Assembly: GCF_963676685.1 (NCBI RefSeq)
Contig: NC_092346.1
Coordinates: forward strand, 30,331,133 to 30,395,132
Reading direction: 5' to 3'
DNA from: Mytilus edulis
Lineage: Eukaryota > Mollusca > Bivalvia > Mytilida > Mytilidae
Length of the DNA stretch: 64,000 bases
Shown here: one piece after another, positions 1-11,000 of the stretch
Layout: every line of letters begins with the position of its first letter
Position numbering within the stretch: position 1 is the first letter of the stretch
Made by a program: the position numbers and the translations under genes
The notes under the pieces: model-generated
What the model saw: only the letters and a program-made list of their open reading frames with translations
Told to the model about the DNA's origin: nothing
Database searches by the model: none

Positions 1-960
1 GATTGTAAATAAGGACTCTGTGACGGGCAACTTATAATATCCGTGTTTTAAAGATTTTAATGATATATCAAGCCAGTCTGTTCAAACTACTATCACGTGG
101 TACAATTCTCATTTACATATTATGAATATTAATTAGCAAAACCACTACTAATTTCTGGCTATGAGTTAACTATTACATCTGCAACCAAGGATATACAAAT
201 CCTTGCTGCAACTAACAAACTTCAAATAACATTAAAACTAGTCATTGATATTATTAATTTGTGATTCTATGGAACATGTGTAACAAAAAAAAATGTTTCG
301 GTGTGATATTTGTTCAACGGGACTAATTTCAAAGGAAATATATGTTCCACCGGAATTAATTTCACAGAAAATAATGTTCCAGCACTGTAAAATTTGTTCC
401 GAAACTAATTTTATGACTGAATGTGAAATAGGTTCCGGAACAAAATTGTTCGAATTAATATTAAGAGTTTAAAAGTTAAATAAGTTCCTGTGATATTAGT
501 TTTAAACAAACATGTACTTATCATCCCCAAAAAAATCAATGAACAAGTTCCGCTCGAACCTATTTTCGCAGAAAAGAATCGGAAAATAAGTACCTTTGCA
601 ACATATTGCACAGCGGAAAAAAAATCTTGTTACATTCAAATTATAATGCTGTACTGAGTATATGAATGCCTGGAAAACATTTGCAATTGAAGGCATGACT
701 GTGACTATAGAATGATGATACGAAATAAAAGCAATGGTAATGTATCATAATTTGTATGTTATGTTTTATTTGGTATTCCTCCTTTGTTTCTGTTAACTGT
801 CACGACCCCGTATTCTAGTCATACACGTACTTGGGTCATGTCACAGTTTCAAAAGAGTGTGTCTTTTGTTATAATTGATTAGTCACTGTTCCTTTTTTAA
901 ATATGTTCTTTTTTTACTTTTCTCTTGTTCTAAATGATTTTTCTTATTAACATTTTTTAA
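1..960. other. AT-rich gene-free DNA with degenerate GTTCC-type repeats
   Basis: No coding gene is seen. From about 265 to 600 short words such as GGAAC, GTTCC and TTTCAC recur at irregular spacing, a decayed minisatellite-like tract. A similar tract lies at 2245-2545. The remainder is unstructured AT-rich sequence. Confidence 0.45.
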
Positions 961-1379
961 TGCATTGTGAATTTTATTCAGATCTGCGATATGATCTTTT
1001 TATGAAAGCAAGTGCAATTAACCCAAATTTTTACGATTTTAGTCATGATGACAAATTTATCTTTCTGATGTCACATGACTGTATACAACCCTTTTTAGCA
1101 AAATCTTTATATTTTATGTTTAACCGCAGAAAATATTGTGTATAACGGAATGTTTTTTTTTTTAAATGTGATGTAAAAGTTTTATTTATTCATTTGTAAA
1201 TGAATGTTAGAATAAGTTTTAAAGCAAAAGTGTCTCATAAGTCAGTCATGGCTGGATACCGATATTTTAACTTCGATTTAAATTCTTATTTGTATTTTTA
1301 TACTTATATTATTATGTATGATATTGTTCAGTATTGGTATGTGACACTATAATAAAATATTCTGTCTGTCTGTCTGTCT
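960..1379 (+). mobile_element. 3' end of a non-LTR retrotransposon (LINE), 5'-truncated
   Basis: Bases 960-1145 encode about 61 residues resembling the extreme C-terminus of LINE endonuclease/reverse-transcriptase proteins: a YSDLRYDLF motif, then an N-P-N-F segment and a closing FNRRKY. An A/T-rich 3' UTR follows, with an AATAAA-like site near 1350 and a terminal (TCTG)n run at 1361-1379. Ending in a short tandem repeat rather than poly(A) is typical of CR1/L2-like elements. The rest of the element is missing, as expected from incomplete reverse transcription. Confidence 0.6.
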
Positions 1380-1530
1380 TATTCTACTCTTTTCTGGCTG
1401 AAGAGTGTGAATTTTTACATTTCTTACGGTGTATATAACTAAGCATTTGCTATACATATTATGCTATACTCCACAGGATCCGATATGGATGATTTACACT
1501 TTTTACTTTTTTATTATTGATATAATATTA

Positions 1531-2190
1531 GAAAAAAAAGAAGATGTGGTATAATTGCCAATGAGACAACTGTCCACAAGAGACATTACCAACTATAGGT
1601 CATCGTACGGCCTTCAACAATGAACAAAGCCCATCATACCGCATAGTCGGCTATAAAAGGCCCCGATATGACAATGTAAAACAATTCAAACGAGAAAACT
1701 AACGGCCTTATTCATATAAAAAAAAAAATGAACGAAAAAAAAAAATAATGTAATACATAAACAAACGACAACCACTGAATTACAGGCTCCCTTCTTGGGA
1801 CATACACATACAAAAATAATGTGGCGGGGTTAAACATGTTAGCGGGATCCCAACCCTCCCCTAACCTGGAAAAGCGGTATAACAGTACATAAGAACGAAT
1901 TATCAAAATCAGTTGAAAAAAGGCTCAACTCATTAGATGGACAAAAATACAAGTGGACGTGGCCGATAACTTGTACATCCCGACAACAAAAAGACACTAG
2001 GAACAGATCTGAGAGTACTCGCAGTTATCTGACAGCTAGTTCAAAGCCACTAACAACTAATAAAAAAAAAATCATACACCTAAAACTAAAGGCACTAAAC
2101 TATCAATCCGTACACATCTAACGGATTTAGTTAAAGATGTCATAAACAGTCAGAGAAAAAAATTGACCTTATTTTTATAATGCAATTGAA
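1531..2190 (+). repeat. Dispersed Mytilus-type repeat (ATTGCCAATGAGACAAC family)
   Basis: The segment starts with AAGATGTGGTATAATTGCC and carries no reading frame of interest. I recognise it as a high-copy mussel repeat, from memory. Related pieces in reverse orientation, with GTTGTCTCATTGGCA-type ends, occur at 3595-3745, 15405-15540, 24175-24265 and 31725-31910, which supports its repetitive nature from this window alone. Confidence 0.7.
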
Positions 2191-2244
2191 TGATAACTCT
2201 TAACTCACTGATTACAAATGCTCATTATATATTGAGAACTTGTT

Positions 2245-2545
2245 TAACCAGTGGAACATATATCACAGACATGGAACTTACTGCACCAGGTGAGGAACAA
2301 AGCTCACAAACCCAGACCTTATTTCACCAGGTAAGGCACAAATCTTATAAACCTGGAACTTATTACGCTAGGGAAGGAACAAGTTTCACCAACCCGGTAC
2401 TTATTTCACCAGGTAAAGTGTGGAACTTTTTTTTTTTTATAGAGATGGAACAAATTATGTAGAAATCATCTGTTACAAAGTTCTCCAAGAACATATTTCC
2501 TGTGATATTAGTTCCACTGGAACTGTTTTCACAGGAACAAATTTT
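2245..2545. repeat. Degenerate GGAAC/TTTCACCAGG repeat tract
   Basis: Several imperfect copies of a roughly 45-60 bp unit contain GGAACTTATT and TTTCACCAGGTAA. The tract is similar in word content to 265-600. Apparent ORFs through it are by-products of the repeat. Confidence 0.45.
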
Positions 2546-2554
2546 GGCTCACAC

Positions 2555-2650
2555 ATGCACTGCTTATAGTGCATGGATGCCCCACTCGCACTATCATCAT
2601 TTTCTATTTCTAATGGACCTTGAAATTGGGGTCAAAACTCTCATTTCGCT
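2555..2650 (+). repeat. Fragment of the ATGCCCC/GACGGACGG repeat family
   Basis: GGATGCCCCACTCGCACTAT and the following text match one end of the fuller copies at 20783-21078 (+) and 16590-16855 (-). The GACGGACGG part is absent here. Confidence 0.6.
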
Positions 2651-4639
2651 ATAGATATTGTTTTTCCAAATAATTTCTTACATTAACTATAGCTATTTGA
2701 GACAAAATATAAAATAAGATGAACAAAAAACTAAAATTATAGAGTAAAAACTAGTTCAACATGACTGAAAAGTTGTGTTCTTGTTTATACTTTAGTGTTA
2801 TTAAACAAGAGGCGACAAATTATATGTACTCTGTCAATTCTTTTGCATAGGTACTATTTCTGTACAAAAAAATTTGTACTACAGATGTGAACTCAAATTG
2901 AGACATGATATCAATGTATGCACCATTGCAGCAAACACAATATCGATTGGATGTTGTCAGCCAAATGTTATACATGACATGTTTTTCTGGTTAAACTGTT
3001 TAAATTGTCGATATCGCGGATATGGATTCAATAAAGACAATTTATGATAAATACCATATTACCTATTATTAACTTTGAACTTGGTTAGTTTAGTTTAAAC
3101 ATATTTTATTGTTCCAAAAAGAGACAAATGGATTAGACACAAGTTTTTCAACTTAGTAACGTCTTGGTTTGAAACCAAGTATAGTTTACGAAAAATATAC
3201 TGACAATTACGATGTTCCAACCACAAGAACGCCTCTGGACGTAGTTTTGTAATAAACTAACGAAGATATTGGATGAGAAAGCAATCCAGGTTTAACAAAC
3301 CACTGTGCTATATATTATACTTTTTATCATCGAAAGTCAGGCTGTAAAATTTGTTATTATAAAAATTACACATTCAATTCTCCCAGTTTGATTCAACTAA
3401 AATATAAATTATACATAAAAGAAGAGAACTACTGGCAGTTTTTGACTAAGGATAGACAATTGAACATGTGGAGTTAAATTTGTTTTTAGATAACAAACCA
3501 ACCCTATTTTTATAAATATTGATCAGTCCAGATTGACAAGATGTACATGAAGAACATTACCGTTTGAATGGATTAACACTAGGTATTTTGGGCCCTTTAA
3601 AGCTTGCTGTTCGGTGTAAGCCATTTTGGCTATGTGTTGAAGACAGTACTTTGACCTATAATGGTTTACTTTTACAAATTGTGACTTGGATAAAGAGTTG
3701 TCTCATTGGCACTCATATAACATCTTCTTATATCTATATAGAATGAAAACACCCCTTTAACAACTACAATGTTATAATAGATAATAGGTAAAAATACACC
3801 ATAGAATAAACAAATGATTAAGGAATGCTAAAAATCAATTACACTAGGTTTCACCAAACTATGTGAAACTTGAACAAAAATTCTATTTCTGGAAATTAAG
3901 GGGTCAAATAGAAATATGTATACTATAAACCAAAACTCTACTTAATAACCTGATCCAAGAAAATTTTAACAGAATAACCTCGAGTTACAATCATATGAAA
4001 TCCTACAGTTCGTGGTTCTCAAGGCTTTGAGAAATCAACTGGTCCAATAAACCATTCTTAAGCTTGATCAGACTCTTTTTATTATATACTGGACATTTAT
4101 TTACACATATGATTTGGACAAAACTAAAATCTTACTTGTGATTTGGTCCAGTAATGTATATATCATGTCTCAACCAATCGAATTTTCACTGGTCTTTGTC
4201 CAATCTTTTCAACATAAAGAATTACTGATTTCATGAACTAAGTAATGACTGACAATGTGTGTAATTTCTATTGCTTTTGGAGATCAACTACACTTTGTTC
4301 CTGAAGTGGCATTATCCTTTTTTCATATATAGCAATGTGAAAATTAGAGTTTGTCTAGTCGAGTGTATAGAATACAATTAGAAAAATGCCTCTGGTGCAA
4401 CTTTAGCCTTACTTTATTAAAATTTGGAGTTTGATCAAAGTACATCTATACCCAAGACAGCAACCAATCAAAATGGAGAAATATTTGGTGTAACAAGCAA
4501 TATATTTATACTTTTGAGTAAAATTTTATGACTGTTACCTCTCAAGTGCTTCTTGATATGTGTCTGAAACCTAACGTAGAATAAACAGCTGCACCATGAA
4601 TGCATGATAAGCCTGCCATGTTTTCTAAAGAATAAAGTT
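2651..4639. other. Intergenic AT-rich DNA, one repeat fragment
   Basis: The only recognisable feature is a reverse fragment of the ATTGCCAATGAGACAAC repeat family at 3595-3745, ending in ACATCTTCTTATATCTAT. No exon with homology or conserved splice context was found elsewhere in the stretch. Confidence 0.5.
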
Positions 4640-5200
4640 CAATAACTTCTAGAAGTTGTATCCAAAATTATAATAAAAACTAAAGGGAGTTTTTTTTAAT
4701 AGATATAAATCAGTCACCACATGAAAACTGCTGAAAGCGTTTTTGAGTTAATGTCCAAAAACTGGCAAATCCCCTTTTTATAATGAATAGAAACCAGTCC
4801 TATAACTAGAAATGTGAAATCTGAAATTTATAAAAATCGAAAGGAAGCTTAAGTCAATAGATATAAACAATTCATCAAAGTTTAAGAAAAACTGCTTAAA
4901 GCATTTTTGAGTTAATGTCTGAAAACTGGAAAATCCCCCTTTTTGTAAATTACTATGAATAAATTACCATAACTCAGAAACATAAAATCTAAAATATATA
5001 AAAATTGAAAGGGAGCTCATGTCAATATATAAAAACAATTAACCAAAATTTCTTACAAACTGGTGAGTTTTTTTAGTTATTGTCCCAAAACTGGAAACCC
5101 ACCCCCCTTTTTGCAATGAATAAAACCATCAAACTTGGAAACATTTAAACTAAAATATATTAAAAAAATTGGTTGAAGCATTTTTTAGTTCATGTCTGAC
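4640..5200. repeat. ~165-bp tandem repeat, about 3.4 diverged units
   Basis: The anchor AAAACTGG followed by CCCCTTTTT recurs near 4760, 4924 and 5089, giving a period of about 165 bp. The neighbouring phrases (AAATCTAAAATATATAAAAAT, GGGAGCT, TTTTGAGTTAATGTC) recur in the same order. Units have diverged by substitutions and small indels, so the array is old. It lies downstream of the RSPH9 3' end. Confidence 0.7.
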
Positions 5201-5438
5201 ATGTCTTCAACAGACAACTGTAAACCATAATACGTCCTGTAAATGGGTGTATAATAAGAGAAAAACTTTATGTTTAACAATGTTTTATTAATATTTATTA
5301 TTCATTAATGAAACAAATGAGAAATTTCCAAAGAAATATAAATATGACTTTCTACAATTGTTTTCAAAAGGAATAAATTTCTTTCATATATCTAGACGTC
5401 TCCTCAATTATTCCTTCTTACACTTGTAACAAACTGTT

Positions 5439-5444
5439 TTTATT
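5439..5444 (-). terminator. Candidate polyadenylation signal of RSPH9
   Basis: AATAAA on the minus strand, about 40 nt past the TAA stop of RSPH9. Further AATAAA words lie at 5284-5289 and 5294-5299, so the site actually used is uncertain. Confidence 0.4.
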
Positions 5445-5482
5445 GAATGACAGTCAACATTTAATAGTTTAATAGGACCCAG

Positions 5483-7819
5483 TTATAACATGAAAGGAAG
5501 GTCCAAATTCTTTTCTCCAATTCCAACATAGACATGTCCAAATCTTCTTGATCCAGGAACATGGAAGAAAACAAATCCATTCCACCATAGACTTCTCAAT
5601 GTAACAAGTCCACTTCCCCTCTCAAACTGCAGACTCCAGCAACCTAAATAAAATGCATAATTTTATTGATACATGTACATGCTTAATAAAAAACATGATT
5701 GTTAATAAGTAGTAATTCACACAATTATTATCAATATTCAAAATCTATTTCTTACAATCAAAATGCTTAAAATATATTTCTCACAATCAAAATGCTTAAA
5801 ATATATTTCTCACAATCAAAATGCTTAAAATATATTTCTCACAATCAAAATATTTAAAAATCTCACTAACAAGAAAAATTACATGTACATGTTTATTTGA
5901 AGCCAGCTGAAAGCTCGGTCTTTGTCATTTCATAACAGATTTTTTTTCTGATGGAAGTCATGGATTTTTTTTTTTACATGTTTAGAGTTCAAAAACAAAG
6001 AACAAGAAATTTATGCAACATAACTTATTATGTGAACCAATATTTATCTGGATAATGTACAAAAATACCAACATACCTTTTGGAATGTCCTCTTCAACTG
6101 TGTCTAAGAAATCTATTGATTTGTCAAGATTTGCTTTTTGTAATAAGGTCTTTTCGAACAGAGCTTTTGGTTCTCTGAAATGCATGTAGGAACAAAGTTT
6201 GGCAGCCTCTGACACAGAAAGACCTGCAAAAAATAAAAGTATGCTGTTATAATTGTTTAATTAATATTCATTATTGTGACTTAAAGGATATTACAAATGT
6301 ATATGTATACAATATGTACATAATATCATCAAGTATAAAATATAGAAGTTTTCAAACAACGAAGTATAGTAAATTTAACTGATGCAAAATGAGTTTAACT
6401 ATCTATGTTTAACAGTTAAGAGCATTAAAGTAAATGTAAAGGTTTAATATATTCATGTATCTGATTTTGATGTTATATTTGTTATTCTCAAAGGATTTTG
6501 TCTAATGCTTAGTCCGGTTCTGTGTTTGTGTGTGTGTTACATTTTAATGTTGTGTTGTTGTTCTCTTGTATTTAATGTGTTTCCCTCAGTTTTAGTTTGT
6601 TACCCCGATTTGGTTTTTTGTCCATGGATTTATGAGTACTGTTGCCTTTAATATCGTTGTTTAATAATCATCAATTTTGAAATTCAAATATTGTTTGTAC
6701 CTTCAAAACATCTATTTGAGAGAGTTTCTCCAGTTGGTGTTTTAATAAAAGCTGCTCTGGGTACAATTTTCACATCCTCATCAATTTCAGCAATTACTGA
6801 TGCTAGTCTGTCCTCTTCTTTTATCAAAATCTGTAATAAAAGACAAAAAGTTATTGATTAGCAGTCTAGAGATAAGTTTTAGGACAACTGTTAAAGACAT
6901 GTTACTAGATTATCAACATTTACATATTTATTGCAAATAAGGGGATATAAGTGAAGAATCTTTAAAATTTATAACTGACTTTAATTATCAAAAGAAATTT
7001 TAATGAAACATATTCTAAATGAAAAATAACTGAAATATTGCTTGTTTAAAGAACTTCAACCATATTTTTTTGTTTTTTTTCATACCGTTTCTTCCTCTTC
7101 ATGACCTTCTTCTCCATCTGCAGATTTCTTTGTTTGTACATGTTCAAACTCATGTGAAGGGTCACCAGTGAATCGTCCTTTAGCCAATTTACTCTTTTCT
7201 CTCATAGCTTTTGTTGCAGGTGGGAGAAGTCCCCAATTTACACAATCTTTGCTGAAATAAAAAAGTACATTTGTATATCGTGCAATATGTATATGTAAAC
7301 TGAAAAAAAATTATTGGTAGAATTTAGGGTAATTCCTATAAAATACTAGAAAAATAACAAACACTTAGAAAACGGTATGTTTACAGTTATATGTTTTGTG
7401 TATCCATTGATTTGGGTTGCATTTCTTTGATCAATTATATATCATCTGATCATAACAAACCTTTCATAATTAATGGTATTGAACACATTAATATTGACAG
7501 TGACTTTTTAAATAAATAATTGTGAATTAAGTAAATTGACACTTAAGAATTACTCAAATGTTTCACCAAAAATAAAGTAAAATTTATCATACCTGTAAAG
7601 AGTTTTGCATTCAGCCATTTCATCTCTTTGAGTTCCCTGTGCAATAAAGTAATCATCTTTGATACCCAGAATTTTCCCCCAGAAATAAATTCTGTGAAAT
7701 TTGTATCTGTTTTGCTGGATAACTAATGAAGTTTGGAGGGCAGCTTTTTGTTCTGGACTAAGAACAGTGCCACTTGTTCCAACATAATCTATATTCAGGT
7801 GTAAATCTGCTGCTTCCAT
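5483..7819 (-). CDS. RSPH9: Radial spoke head protein 9 homolog, 276 aa, 5 exons
   Basis: The product is a structural subunit of the radial-spoke head in 9+2 motile cilia and flagella. Coding exons in transcript order are 7593-7819, 7086-7251, 6701-6830, 6077-6223 and 5483-5643. All introns are GT-AG and the phases join exactly (831 nt, 276 codons plus TAA), the same length as human RSPH9. Diagnostic stretches are LSPEQKAALQTSL and FWGKILGIKDDYFIAQG in exon 1, LLPPAT and GRFTGDPSHEFEH in exon 2, VPRAAFIKTPTG in exon 3, FLDTVEEDIPKG in exon 4, and a C-terminus ending GEKNLDLPFML. I chose the MEAADLHL start at 7819 because it aligns with the family start; an in-frame ATG at 7945 would add 42 unlikely residues. 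Intron 4 (5644-6076) carries a 29-bp tandem repeat. The gene is divergent from NUDT22 and probably shares its promoter. Confidence 0.96.
5745..5860. repeat. 29-bp tandem repeat, 4 units, in RSPH9 intron 4
   Basis: The unit ACAATCAAAATGCTTAAAAT plus TATTTCTC repeats with ATGCTT at 5763, 5792 and 5821, exactly 29 bp apart. The last unit has ATATTT instead. The near-identity of units suggests recent expansion. Confidence 0.85.
6497..6655 (+). repeat. Dispersed Mytilus-type repeat in RSPH9 intron 3
   Basis: TTAGTTTGTTACCCCGATTT and TTTTTTGTCCATGGATTTAT are words I recognise from a high-copy mussel repeat. No coding content. Confidence 0.5.
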
Positions 7820-8032
7820 CTTTGTACTTGTTAAATTCCTTTCTGTGTCTGTAAACAAGTGTTCGTCTCCACCGTTTGTGCGTGTTGTCAAGGGAAACAA
7901 ACAGGTCGGAACACTTCCGGATAAAAATACGAAAATCACTATCATAGTTGTGCTTTTGTTTTGCTGAAAATCGTTGCACAGGTAAACAGATTTATGACGT
8001 CGATTAACAACAAATTGGAAAACAACCCAAGC
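7820..8032. promoter_or_regulatory. Shared bidirectional promoter region RSPH9/NUDT22 with X-box-like and forkhead motifs
   Basis: Only 213 bp separate the two start codons. At 7884-7898 lies GTTGTCAAGGGAAAC, which fits the RFX X-box consensus RYYNYYWWRRNRAC at 13 of 14 positions. The forkhead/FOXJ1 word GTAAACA occurs at 7851-7857 and 7982-7988. RFX and FOXJ1 are the known activators of motile-cilium genes, which suits RSPH9. Transcription start sites cannot be read from the sequence, so the functional assignment is inference. Confidence 0.5.
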
Positions 8033-11000
8033 ATGGATCCAGAAGTTGAAATGATGTTTTGTGCCCCGCCAAACATTACACTTAACAGAAATTCAACTGT
8101 TGTACGGAACTCGTCAAAGTTCAACCGAAATGTGTTACCTGAATTAGAAGCTGACATTGACGGTATATGGACAGATCGACTAAAAACAAATCCAAAACTT
8201 TACAATGGCACTAAATTTAGACTTGATAGTACGGAATTAAATGCAAATAATGTTAAACTCAACATAGGAATTACTTCTTATAAAGATTTTCTAGGCACTA
8301 ACTGGTCACCTAATGCTACAGAACTTCAAGGCAAAGGGGACACACATTTTAAAAACCCACAAGCTTTCATGTCTGATGCCCTTGGAGTAGGAGCTCTACT
8401 TTTATCTTTAGATAATTATGTTACATTCCAAATGAGAAGTTTAGATTGTGGAGAAGCATGCGGTATGTGGGATGTTCCTGGAGGCCATGCAGAACCAAAG
8501 GTATACAACTAAATCATCTTCTAATTAATACTAATTTATGTCATTACAACAGTGTAGTTCTTATATGCTTTTGTCGTCTCTTAAAATCATGTTTAAATGA
8601 ATCCATGATATCTCAGCCTATAACATAATCGGCCTCTTAAAACTGGACTATAACAAACTTGGGCTATATATACCAAACTCAGATTTCTAGAAAAATATAA
8701 GTATGATGTTTGATGGGTTTTTTTTATTGGAAATTAATTATCAATACTTAATTTGAAATAAAATTATGAATCTTATGATTTACAATTAATTAAAAAAATA
8801 TGTTGAATATTTTAGAAGCTATTAATATAAATTACGTTTACAAGATATGTATAAAAAGAAAAGTAGGAATACATTCATTCTAGAACTGAATTGTCTTTTC
8901 TGTATTATCATGATTATTATATTTATTTGTATTAATGTCCCTGTAGAAATATGACATCATGCCACGTGTATTGTTGACACCTATTTAATCACCAAGGTGA
9001 GAACAAAACTACCTGTAATTACATGAAATTGTAATTAACTAAATATCCAATATCCAGTATTTTCACAGTAACAGCTTGTGTATAACTGATGTTTTCATGT
9101 TCTTATGTTTTAGTTTGATTACAAATCTTATGTTATTATAAGACAGTGCTGTGAATTGTACATGTATGTTTCTGGTCATACTTTTATTGGTTGAATCTCA
9201 GTGTGATTTTAATATTTGTACAATGTAAAACTATTTAACATGTTTTATAATAAAAAAAACATAAGGTTTACAAATCTATTTCAGAAGATGTCAACAATCA
9301 TAACAATGATTTTGTCAATCAATAATATTTAATTTAGTACATATGAAGAATATGAACTCCATTAATAAAGAATAAGGGGCCAAAGGGGCCAAAACAGCAT
9401 TTATCTAGTTTCAGGACTACAAGTTGTGTATTAGTATTTCAAGTGTTCTGATATTGTACCACAATGTTTAATACAATAAGTAGAAGGTTGGGATTTATTT
9501 AAAGGGATAATTGGTAAAAAAAAAAAAGGGGAAAAACGAGGTATTTCTGCAATTTTCTGATCAATGGACAATTAAGACAATTAAAAAGCAGTGTACAGTC
9601 GGAAACCCGGTTGAAATAGAACAAAAGAATCAAAGCTCTTTGTTAGAGAAGGCGATAAATGCTTACTGTAATGTTTACTATAGTGACAAAAAATTTAAAA
9701 GTTAATAGAAACAAACAAAATTACAATTTTCTTCTCAATTACGAAGTGTTTTATTTTAAAAACACCATTTGCATATTAAGTTTTCAATTTATCTATTACA
9801 TAGTTAAGCAAAACAATTAGATATCAAGTCGACAACATGGGTATCTTTCAAGTTGGATGTAGAAAATGCATAACCTCCGATTTAATTTTTTTTTTACCAC
9901 AGACGGAAAACATATCAATCTATAAGTTCAGTAATACAATTAGATATCAAGTCGGCGACATGGGTATCTTTCAAGTTGGATATAGAAAATGCATAACCTC
10001 CGATTTAAATTTTTTTTTTACCAAATATATCAAAGCTACAGGTTGACTTTATAACATAAAAAAATTACAGTACTAAAAGATGAAATGTATGGGTCAAGTG
10101 AAATACCTTCATGTATCTAATGAATCACAAAAACAGAGTAGATGGGTTCGAATAGCTATTTTTTACTGAAAGTAAAATGTACTTGACGACAGTCTTTGAA
10201 GTTGGATGATGAAAATGCATATCTTCAAAAGTAGATTCCTGACTGGTGTAAGGGAGGTAATTCTATAACATTTAACATACAATGTTAGGTATGTTTGGAT
10301 TTACCTTCCTTACACTACTTGTATATCCTCGCTGGGCTTCCAAAATGATGTAAATTACAAATTTTTCAAGAAAAAAATATCTCACAAACAGGCTTTGAAA
10401 ATTTTTACAAAATGCATGCATCCAAAATGTCATATGTGAAGTTGAAAATTTTTGTAAATAGCAGTAAAATAAAAACTTTGATATTTCTGGATTATCTGTG
10501 AACTTAAATTATTTTCACAGAATTAAAGAAATGTACAATTATTTTATTCCCGAAACCATTATACAACGATTTGTAAGTTTTCATACAACATTTTGGAAGC
10601 GAACTTTACAACAAACAACTGACATTGGCAATTTTGTAATATGTCTTATTTCAAATGTTTTGATTGGTCTAACTGTATGCTATTTTGTAATACCAAAGAT
10701 TTCCTCCTGCCCAGATCACCAGACCATTTGTGTCAAAAAGTATTTTTAGCCAAAAAAAGTCATATACAACATTTTGGAAGCCCAGCGACAATATTATGTA
10801 TAAAGAAAAGAAATGTCAGTTTTGGACATATTGCAAAAAAATGGGGGGTGGGGGGGGGGGGGGGGGGGGGGGTAGTTTTTTTCAATTTTTTTCTCTCTCA
10901 AATTTCTCAAATTCTGAATTTTTGAAAAGAAGAAATCTTTAATTGCACATTATTGCGCAATAAATTTTTTGAAAAACTAAGGCTTTTCTACCTCAGGCAT

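Noticed and set aside
7961-8032. Upstream in-frame ATGs for NUDT22 (7961 and 7994)
   Set aside because: They would add 24 or 13 residues not seen in the family. The MDPEV start at 8033 matches the known N-terminus.
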